9,447 nucleotides of DNA from DASRTE01 sp035316885 (GTDB taxonomy: Bacteria > Actinomycetota > Actinomycetes > Jiangellales > Jiangellaceae). The stretch is from contig DATHII010000381.1 of the NCBI GenBank assembly GCA_035316885.1, forward strand, positions 1-9,447, in the 5' to 3' direction. A program made the translations under genes and the position numbers. Under the pieces are notes generated by a model that saw nothing but the letters and a program-made list of their open reading frames with translations, did not search any database and was not told the DNA's origin. Of this stretch, positions 1 through 5,243 are shown piece after piece (position 1 is the first letter of the stretch; each line of letters begins with the position of its first letter).

Positions 1-1
1 C

Positions 2-928
2 GACTTAGACGACAGCCTTCCGCTGCTGCTGATGTGCTGTCATCCCGGGCTTGCCCGACCGGCTCAGGTGTCGCTGACGCTGCGCGCGGTGGGCGGACTG
101 ACCACGGCCGAGATCGCCCGTGGGCTGCTGCTGCCTGAGGCGACCGTGGCCCAGCGCATCAGCCGGGCCAAACGGCGCCTTGAGGAGGTCGGCGCCCGGT
201 TCGAGACACCGACCACGTCTGATGAGTGGGCAGCCCGGTTGCCGCCGGCCCTGGAGGTGCTCTACCTCATCTTCAACGAGGGGTCGACGGCCAGCGCAGG
301 CGACCAGGTCAGCCGCCCCGACCTGTCCGGCGAGGCGATCCGGCTGACCCGACAGCTGCATGGCCAGGTGGACCACGGCGAGGTCGCCGGGCTGCTGGCC
401 CTGATGCTGCTCACCGACGCGCGCCGTCCCGCGCGGACGGACTCCGCCGGGGAGTCAGTGGCACTGGCCGAGCAGGACCGGCGCATCTGGCGTACGGACG
501 CGATTGCCGAAGGCACCAAGATCTTGCGGGGCGCGCTCGCTCGCCATCGCATCGACCCACTACAGCTCCAGGCCGCGATCGCCGCGCTGCACAGTGAGGC
601 CGCCAGCACCGCCGCCACCGACTGGCCGCAGATCCTTGCGCTGTACGACCATCTGCTGGCGCTGGCCCCGAGCCCCATGGCCTTGCTGAGCCGGGTCGTG
701 GCGGTGGCCCAGGTGCGCGGACCTCAGTCGGCCCTGGTCGAGCTCGACGCAGTCGCTGACCTTCCAGGCCTCGTGGGCCACTATCGGGTCGATGCCGTAC
801 GCGCCCACCTGGCCGAGCAGGCCGGGGACCCGGAGGCGGCCCGCGTCCTATACCTGCGGGCCGCCCAGCACTCACTGAGCCGGCCCGAGCAACGCCACCT
901 GCTCCACCGGGCGCAGCGGCTCGGGTAG
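2..928 (+). CDS. ECF sigma factor, ECF42-type with C-terminal extension (5' partial)
   Basis: This is the C-terminal part of an extracytoplasmic-function RNA polymerase sigma factor. The frame is open to the left edge, and residues before the first ATG (position 32) already match the family: DDSLPLLLMCCHPGL is the ECF42 signature after region 2, normally DD-L-L-F-CCHPAL. The true start therefore lies upstream of the window. Sigma region 4 follows, with a helix-turn-helix around LTTAEIARGLLLPEATVAQR and then SRAKRRL, which would bind the -35 element. The remaining roughly 230 residues form the long alpha-helical, TPR-like extension typical of this group (DUF6596 and following), including YLIFNEG and the C-terminal Q-R-H-L-L-R segment. 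ECF42 factors usually have no anti-sigma factor; the extension is thought to control activity, and a DGPF/YCII-domain gene usually sits next door. None is visible here, so it could only lie upstream. Family assignment is firm; the regulon is unknown. Confidence 0.93.
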   Translation, partial: DLDDSLPLLLMCCHPGLARPAQVSLTLRAVGGLTTAEIARGLLLPEATVAQRISRAKRRLEEVGARFETPTTSDEWAARLPPALEVLYLIFNEGSTASAGDQVSRPDLSGEAIRLTRQLHGQVDHGEVAGLLALMLLTDARRPARTDSAGESVALAEQDRRIWRTDAIAEGTKILRGALARHRIDPLQLQAAIAALHSEAASTAATDWPQILALYDHLLALAPSPMALLSRVVAVAQVRGPQSALVELDAVADLPGLVGHYRVDAVRAHLAEQAGDPEAARVLYLRAAQHSLSRPEQRHLLHRAQRLG

Positions 929-1020
929 CGGAGCGGGTCATCGTCCTCGCGAGGTGAGCCCGGCGTCGGGCGGACCGTGCGTATGTCCAGTCGGAGCGCT
1001 GGCGCAGACTGGGGCTTTCT

Positions 1021-1026
1021 AGGAGG
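1021..1026 (+). promoter_or_regulatory. Strong Shine-Dalgarno AGGAGG deciding the oxidoreductase start
   Basis: AGGAGG lies 4 nt before the ATG at 1031. This selects that ATG over the in-frame ATG at 977, whose extra 18 residues do not resemble the beginning of a Rossmann fold. Confidence 0.85.
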
Positions 1027-1030
1027 CTGC

Positions 1031-2299
1031 ATGACAGTGCCGGTGAGCATTGCGGTAGTCGGGGCGGGTAACCGCGGCCAGACGTACGCTGACCTGGCCG
1101 CGGCCGACGGACGAGCCCAGGTCGTAGCGGTCGCCGACCCCGATAGCGCCCGACGTGACGAGCTGGCCGACCGGCACGCCGTTTCCGACAACCGGCGGTT
1201 CGACAGCTGGGAAGCGCTGGTCGGTGGCCCGCGGATCGCCGACGCGGTGGTCGTCGCCACCCAAGATCGCATCCACTACGAGCCGGCCGTCGCATTACTA
1301 GACCGCGGCTACCACCTCCTCCTCGAGAAGCCCATTGCCACGACGCCGGAGCAGTGTGACGCCATCGTCGAGGCGGCCGAGCGGGCCGGCGCGACCTTCG
1401 CCGTCTGCCACGTGATGCGATACGCGCCGTACAGCCTGACGTTGCAGCGCTTGCTCGACTCGGGTGCGATCGGGGAGCTGGTCTCGGTCGAGCATCTCGA
1501 GCCGATCGGCTGGTGGCACTTCGCACACTCGTTCGTCCGCGGCAACTGGCGGCGTGAGGACGAGTCCTCGTTCATGCTGCTGGCCAAGTGCGTGCACGAC
1601 ATCGACTGGCTCAGTCATGTGATCGGCCGCCCCGCGCGTCGGGTGTCGTCCTTCGGCGGGCTCTACCACTTTCGTGCCGATCAGCGTCCGGAGGAGGCCG
1701 CCGACCGCTGCGTGAACTGTGTGCTCCAGCAAAGCTGCCCGTACTCCGCGCCGAAGATCTATTTGCCCTGTCTCGGCGACCCAGCCCGGGAACGCTGGCC
1801 GCTGCGGGCCGTCACGTCCGACCTCACTGTCGAAGGTGTCCTCGCGGCCTTGCGGGATGGCCCGTACGGCCGCTGCGTCTATGACTGCGACAACGACGTC
1901 GTCGATCACCAGGTCGTGTCGATCGAATACGAGGGTTGCGTCACGGCGAGCTTCACCGCCACGGCTTTCACCGGCTATCAGCTCCGCAAAACGAAGTTAT
2001 TCGGCACTCATGGGTGCATCGAGGGCGACGGCAAGGTGCTCGACCTGCTTGACTTCCGCACTGGTAGACGCGAGTGGGTCCCGATCCCGACCGTCGACGC
2101 GCCCAAGGGACTCGAGGGTCACGGCGGCGGCGACGCTGGACTAGTTCGCGCCTTCTTGGATGCCCTGGTCTCCGGTGATCCGGCCGCTCACCTTCCAGAT
2201 CCGCGTCAAGCGCTGGCTGCACACCACCTCACCTGGGCCGCCGAACAAGCTCGGCTCACCGCCTCGGTCGTCGACCTTGTTGGCGCCCATCGTCACTGA
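1031..2299 (+). CDS. Gfo/Idh/MocA-family NAD(P)-dependent oxidoreductase with cysteine-rich insertion
   Basis: Probable cytoplasmic NAD(P)-dependent dehydrogenase acting on a sugar, inositol or similar polyol; the substrate cannot be told. The 422-residue product starts directly with a Rossmann strand and dinucleotide loop (IAVVGAGNRGQTY, residues 7-19). EKP at 99-101 carries the catalytic lysine, and KCVHDIDWL at 186-194 carries the His/Asp motif of the second domain. The C-terminal alpha/beta domain ends in the usual G-D-LV-AF-DAL and H-L-AE-AR helices. Length is slightly above the usual 330-400 because of an insertion with C227-x2-C230-x5-C236-PYSA and C282-x3-C286. This CPYSA pattern recurs in one branch of the family, and a metal-binding role is possible but unproven. 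The start is set by AGGAGG at 1021. The gene follows the sigma factor after 102 nt, so co-transcription is possible but not shown, and it converges on the small gene at 2306 with a 6-nt gap and no obvious terminator. Confidence 0.92.
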   Translation: MTVPVSIAVVGAGNRGQTYADLAAADGRAQVVAVADPDSARRDELADRHAVSDNRRFDSWEALVGGPRIADAVVVATQDRIHYEPAVALLDRGYHLLLEKPIATTPEQCDAIVEAAERAGATFAVCHVMRYAPYSLTLQRLLDSGAIGELVSVEHLEPIGWWHFAHSFVRGNWRREDESSFMLLAKCVHDIDWLSHVIGRPARRVSSFGGLYHFRADQRPEEAADRCVNCVLQQSCPYSAPKIYLPCLGDPARERWPLRAVTSDLTVEGVLAALRDGPYGRCVYDCDNDVVDHQVVSIEYEGCVTASFTATAFTGYQLRKTKLFGTHGCIEGDGKVLDLLDFRTGRREWVPIPTVDAPKGLEGHGGGDAGLVRAFLDALVSGDPAAHLPDPRQALAAHHLTWAAEQARLTASVVDLVGAHRH

Positions 2300-2305
2300 G
2301 TGGGG

Positions 2306-2566
2306 CTACAGCCCAGCCGCTCGGCGCGCGGCTAGCTCGATTTGCGCCGTGCCCAAGACGCGGAGGATCGCGGCAATTGTCGCCGTAAGCTTCGCGGGAT
2401 CGGTGACGGTCGGCTGCGATGGCCACTTGATCAGTACCGCATCGGGCGTGTCGGGCCGCTGGACTAGCTCGACGACAAGTCGATCGGATTTGGTAACCGC
2501 ACCGACAGCCAGGAACCGCTCTGAGTGTCTCGATGCTGAGTTGGGCGCCGGCCCCGAGCTCGCCAC
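2306..2566 (-). CDS. Small conserved-looking hypothetical protein, 86 aa
   Basis: I do not recognise this family. The GTG start at 2566 gives 86 residues ending in TAG at 2306. The frame stays open to a TGA at 2687, but no ATG or GTG occurs above 2566. From residue 15 on it reads like a real folded domain: a beta-rich stretch (RFLAVGAVT, RLVVELV), then VLIKWPSQPTV, then a helical C-terminus (DPAKLTATIAAILRVLGTAQIELA). Third codon positions are mostly G or C, and the protein lacks the runs of arginine or proline that mark shadow frames in this DNA. The first ten residues are low complexity, and the ribosome-binding site is weak (TAGG just upstream). It lies on the same strand as the FAD oxidoreductase, 131 nt downstream of its stop, so it could be the last gene of that transcript or have its own promoter in the AT-richer gap. 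Confidence 0.6.
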   Translation of the reverse strand: MASSGPAPNSASRHSERFLAVGAVTKSDRLVVELVQRPDTPDAVLIKWPSQPTVTDPAKLTATIAAILRVLGTAQIELAARRAAGL

Positions 2567-2697
2567 GAGCCTAGTTTTCCACAGATCCGAACGATTTGTC
2601 CCTCGCTGCAGACAAGACCATAAAATCTCTCGAAATTGCGCTGGGCCTCGCCGACAATTACCTAGTCTCGCTGCGGCTCGATTCCGTCATCCTCGTC
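2567..2697. other. Intergenic gap with an AT-richer patch
   Basis: No gene is supported here. Bases 2571-2640 are about 46% G+C by hand count, well below the flanking genes, which suggests a promoter or regulatory patch. On the plus strand a TAAAAT (2621-2626) follows TTGTCC (2596-2601) at a long 19-nt spacing, and TTGTC/GACAA (2596-2600 and 2611-2615) form a short inverted repeat. No convincing minus-strand promoter for the small gene was found. Confidence 0.4.
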
Positions 2698-3765
2698 TCA
2701 ATGCGATCGCCCTAGTTCTCCCACGGCCGCGCGGAACACGGTGGGCAGCGCAGCGGCGGTAGGAACGATGGCCTGCCGGGCCCACGCTGGGCGGGTTGCC
2801 TGCACAAGGGCGTACGTCATCGCGGAATACCGCCAGCTGGCCCGGCGCCAGGCACGCTCGTACGCGTGCGGCCGATCGGCTTCAACCGCTGACACCGCCG
2901 CCCGTGCCTGGGCCATCCCGAGCGATATCCCCTCGCCGGTAAGCGCATCGACGTAACCTCCGGCATCGCCGACGAGCAGCACCCTGCCAGCGACTCGGCG
3001 GGCGACTCGCTGCCGGAGTGGGCCCGCCCCGCGCACTCGTGTGGCGGCGGCGGCATCAGCCAGCCGCTCTCGCAGCTGGGGGAACTCGTTGAGCTGTTCC
3101 TCGAATGGCACCCGGCGCGCGCTTAGGACCGCAACCCCGACGAGATCTGCCCCGACGGGGGTGACGTACGCCTCGCCATAGCTGCCCCAGTGCACCTCCA
3201 CGTGGCTGCTCCACGGCCGTAGGCCGTAGTGCCGCCGTTGACCGAAGCGCTGTGGCCCGCGGGTGTACACCTCCAGGCCGAGCGCGCGACGCGTCGGCGA
3301 ATGCAGCCCATCAGCTGCCAGAAGGTAGCGCCCATAGACGTCGCATCCAGGCGTCCGGCCGGGTCCCTGTGTTCGGACGCGCACCTCCCCGGACGACTGC
3401 ACCACCTCGCATGCCGCCAAGGGCAAGATTTTCACGCCAGCGGCTGCTGCGATCGACCGCAGCGCCGTGTGGAGCTCGGTACGACGGACGCCTCGGCCTC
3501 GCCCAGCGCTGAAGTCAGCCTCTGCCTGCCGCCCCCCGCAGACGTAGCGGATGCCGGCCAGATCCCAGCCAGAGGGGTTGATCCCAAGGGCGGCCAGCGC
3601 ACGTACGCCGCCGGGCATGAGACCTTCACCGCACGCCTTGTCGACCGCGCCCTGTCGAGGCTCGAGCACGACAACCGACAAGCCGCTACTCACTGCGTAC
3701 AGGGCGGCCGCGAGGCCCACCGGGCCACCACCCACCACGACCACGTCGCTGGCGCGCCGCCTCAT
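2698..3765 (-). CDS. FAD-dependent oxidoreductase, geranylgeranyl-reductase-like / SrsC-like
   Basis: A 355-residue flavoprotein of the PHBH-fold group containing geranylgeranyl reductases and aromatic hydroxylases. The N-terminal Rossmann fold has GGGPVG (12-17) and the acidic ribose-binding E35; K43-ACGEGLMPGG (43-53) is the K-x-CGEGL motif of the geranylgeranyl-reductase-like group. The second FAD/NAD(P) motif ADGLHSPTR lies at 151-159, and the GD motif LLVGDAGGYVDALTGEGI at 263-280 contacts the FAD ribityl chain. The ATG overlaps the TGA of the methyltransferase gene by ATGA (3762-3765), so the two are translationally coupled. By analogy with SrsC of Streptomyces griseus, it may hydroxylate the resorcinol-type product of the type III PKS and lead it toward a quinone. 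Because its closest motif is that of prenyl reductases, saturation of an attached prenyl chain is the alternative. The reaction is inferred; the family is firm. Confidence 0.9.
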   Translation of the reverse strand: MRRRASDVVVVGGGPVGLAAALYAVSSGLSVVVLEPRQGAVDKACGEGLMPGGVRALAALGINPSGWDLAGIRYVCGGRQAEADFSAGRGRGVRRTELHTALRSIAAAAGVKILPLAACEVVQSSGEVRVRTQGPGRTPGCDVYGRYLLAADGLHSPTRRALGLEVYTRGPQRFGQRRHYGLRPWSSHVEVHWGSYGEAYVTPVGADLVGVAVLSARRVPFEEQLNEFPQLRERLADAAAATRVRGAGPLRQRVARRVAGRVLLVGDAGGYVDALTGEGISLGMAQARAAVSAVEADRPHAYERAWRRASWRYSAMTYALVQATRPAWARQAIVPTAAALPTVFRAAVGELGRSH

Positions 3766-4301
3766 CGCAACACCGCTTCCCTCTCAGCGACTGTGGCCAG
3801 CGCTCGCTCCTCGACCTGGATCCGCCTGGCGAGCAGGGCTGCATTGAGGACGGTAAACCCGACTGCCGTGGCCCAGGCCGAGTGCACGAGCGGTAGCGCT
3901 GCGCCCTCGAGCACCACAGCCACATAGTTCGGATGGTTCAGCAGGCGATACGGTCCGCGGCTGACCAGTGGCAGTCCCGGCACGACAATCACCCGGGTGT
4001 TCCACTGCCGGCCCAGCGTGGCGATGCACCACCAGCGCAGGCTCTGCGACGCAATAACTAGGACCAGCGCTACCGAGCCGAGAACCGGCACGAAGGGCCG
4101 CTCAAATATCCACACCTCGGCGATCGCACCCACCAGCAGAGCGGTGTGAAGCGCCACCATCGCAGGGAAGTGGCCGCGGCCGAATTCCTTACCCCCGCGT
4201 GAGAACGCCCACGCCGCATGCCGTTTTGACACGGCCAGCTCCACGAGCCGCTCGACGCCGACGGCCAGGACCAAAGCCGTGAACAGAACTTGAGACGTCA
4301 C
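3762..4301 (-). CDS. Isoprenylcysteine carboxyl methyltransferase (ICMT)-family membrane O-methyltransferase
   Basis: A 179-residue integral-membrane SAM-dependent methyltransferase resembling Bacillus YpbQ (BpsB) and SrsB. Hydrophobic segments lie near residues 5-20, 47-65, 70-85 and 128-155. An R-H-A-A-W-A-F-S-R-G-G-K-E-F-G cytosolic loop follows TM1, then LRWWCIATLG (88-97) and WNTRVIVVPG (100-109). The C-terminal SAM-binding half has GPYRLLNHPNYVAVVLEG (116-133) and IQVEERAL (161-168); HPNY and the glutamate pair are family hallmarks. In characterised loci such enzymes methylate hydroxyls of alkylpyrones or alkylresorcinols made by the neighbouring type III PKS, and I infer the same role. 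It starts with GTG at 4301 and is coupled by an ATGA overlap to the flavoprotein. The start codon is buried in a perfect 17-bp palindrome. UbiA lies divergently upstream, 123 bp away. Confidence 0.93.
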   Translation of the reverse strand: MTSQVLFTALVLAVGVERLVELAVSKRHAAWAFSRGGKEFGRGHFPAMVALHTALLVGAIAEVWIFERPFVPVLGSVALVLVIASQSLRWWCIATLGRQWNTRVIVVPGLPLVSRGPYRLLNHPNYVAVVLEGAALPLVHSAWATAVGFTVLNAALLARRIQVEERALATVAEREAVLR

Positions 4302-4307
4302 GTCTCA
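4291..4307. promoter_or_regulatory. Perfect 8-1-8 palindrome over the methyltransferase start codon (operator candidate)
   Basis: TGAGACGT (4291-4298), central C (4299), ACGTCTCA (4300-4307). The arms are exact reverse complements, and the site covers the GTG start (4299-4301) and the next codons. Perfect dyads with one central base resemble sites for dimeric repressors. A binding protein is inferred; no regulator gene is seen beside it. In RNA it could only form a tight stem with a one-base loop, so a DNA-binding role is more likely. Confidence 0.5.
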
Positions 4308-4424
4308 GCCGCCCCGGCACGGCGGAGTGGACGGTGGCTCACGCCTCGCCACAATAGGCAAAAATCCCGATTTCCGCGGCTATATCTCGACTGAGCCGAC
4401 CGGTCCGGCCCTTAGGCTCTACCA
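4302..4424. promoter_or_regulatory. Divergent promoter region between the methyltransferase and UbiA genes
   Basis: A 123-bp spacer between divergent starts. Its centre (about 4351-4386) is AT-richer than its surroundings and contains ACAATA (minus-strand TATTGT, a possible -10 for the methyltransferase/flavoprotein unit) and TATAT. A plus-strand -10 box lies close to the UbiA start. No open frame here looks like a gene. Confidence 0.5.
4413..4418 (+). promoter_or_regulatory. -10 box TAGGCT of a likely leaderless UbiA transcript
   Basis: TAGGCT fits the actinobacterial TANNNT -10 pattern and ends 6 nt before the ATG at 4425, so transcription would begin at or next to the start codon. No Shine-Dalgarno sequence precedes the ATG. 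A weak -35-like TCGACT lies at 4387-4392, with a spacing that is too long to be convincing. The same TAGGCT occurs 7 nt before the RidA-family start. Confidence 0.5.
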
Positions 4425-5243
4425 ATGCCGACACCGTCTGCCCTGCCGGCTCTGCTTCGTGCCAGCCATCCCGGGCCTACTGTCGCGGTCACCGCGCTCA
4501 CCGCGCTCTTGGCCGTGGCGGCCGGCCATGGATGGGGAACAGGTTTGGTCGTGACGGCGGCTGTTGCCGCAGGACAGCTCACCATCGGCTGGTCCAACGA
4601 CGTCATCGACGCCGGCCGTGACCAGCAGGTGGGCCGCGCCGACAAACCGGTCGCTCGCGGTGAAGTTTCAGAGGCCCTGGTCCGGCGGATGATCGCAGCG
4701 GCCGCGGCGGCGTGCATCATCCTGTCTCTGGCGTGCGGCCTCGCATCCGCAGCCGTGCACCTGCTGCTGGTCGTGGGGTCTGGCTGGGCCTACAACCTTG
4801 GCCTCAAGCGGGTCACCTGGTCAGGCCTGCCGTACGCGATCGCGTTCGGCGCGCTTCCTGCTGTGATCACCCTTGCCCTGCCTGACCCGCAGTGGCCCCC
4901 CGTGTGGATGATGGCCGCCGGTGCCTTGCTCGGTGTGGGGGCCCATCTGCTGAACGCACTACCCGACCTCGCCGAGGACGTCCAGACCGGCGTACATGGT
5001 TTGCCCCACCGGCTTGGAGCACGCAGACTGCGCTGGCTGGCGCCGCTGGTGCTGACAGTCGCCTCAGCGGTGGCAGCATTCGGCCCGGTTACTGCAACCG
5101 CGGCGTGGGTGTGGGCTGCCTTCGGGCTCTGCGTGGTCCTCGCGGTCGTCGCCATGCGCGGCCGCGGCCGGCTGCCATTCGCCGCTGCCATATGCATCGC
5201 GGCGGTCGACGTAGTCAGCCTGGTTGTGCATGGGTCGGCCTAG
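4425..5243 (+). CDS. UbiA-family membrane prenyltransferase
   Basis: A 272-residue, strongly hydrophobic protein of the UbiA superfamily, which transfers a polyprenyl group from a diphosphate donor to an aromatic or lipid acceptor in the membrane. The first Mg/diphosphate motif N58-D-x2-D62-x3-D66 (in GWSNDVIDAGRDQQVGRADKP) is intact. The second is D181-LAE-D185 within NALPDLAEDVQTG, with Y123/K128 of the Y-x4-K segment between them. About eight or nine transmembrane helices can be traced, as is usual for the fold. The N-terminus is short and the start ATG carries no ribosome-binding site, consistent with a leaderless transcript. The gene lies inside the polyketide locus on the opposite strand and converges with the PKS gene, sharing CTAG at 5240-5243. 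I infer that it prenylates the PKS-derived ring. A role in making another quinone or an ether lipid is the alternative. No prenyl diphosphate synthase is in view. Confidence 0.92.
   Translation: MPTPSALPALLRASHPGPTVAVTALTALLAVAAGHGWGTGLVVTAAVAAGQLTIGWSNDVIDAGRDQQVGRADKPVARGEVSEALVRRMIAAAAAACIILSLACGLASAAVHLLLVVGSGWAYNLGLKRVTWSGLPYAIAFGALPAVITLALPDPQWPPVWMMAAGALLGVGAHLLNALPDLAEDVQTGVHGLPHRLGARRLRWLAPLVLTVASAVAAFGPVTATAAWVWAAFGLCVVLAVVAMRGRGRLPFAAAICIAAVDVVSLVVHGSA
5240..5243. other. Shared CTAG: tail-to-tail overlap of the UbiA and PKS stop codons
   Basis: Bases 5241-5243 are the TAG of UbiA on the plus strand, and 5242-5240 read TAG for the PKS on the minus strand. No space is left for a bidirectional terminator between the coding regions. 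Confidence 0.9.

Noticed and set aside
32..34. ATG as the start of the sigma factor
   Set aside because: The conserved DDSLPLLL residues lie in frame upstream of it, so it is an internal methionine of a gene entering from the left.
977..979. ATG as the start of the Gfo/Idh/MocA oxidoreductase
   Set aside because: The ATG at 1031 has AGGAGG 4 nt upstream and begins next to the Rossmann strand; the extra 18 residues are not family-like.
411..1526. Long minus-strand open frame of 371 codons
   Set aside because: It lies antisense to the sigma factor and the oxidoreductase, crosses their intergenic gap, and is arginine/proline/serine-rich as expected of a shadow frame in high-GC DNA.
3229..3927. 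Plus-strand open frame of 232 codons opposite the flavoprotein and methyltransferase
   Set aside because: Both minus-strand genes have intact motifs and an ATGA coupling; the plus-strand translation shows no domain.
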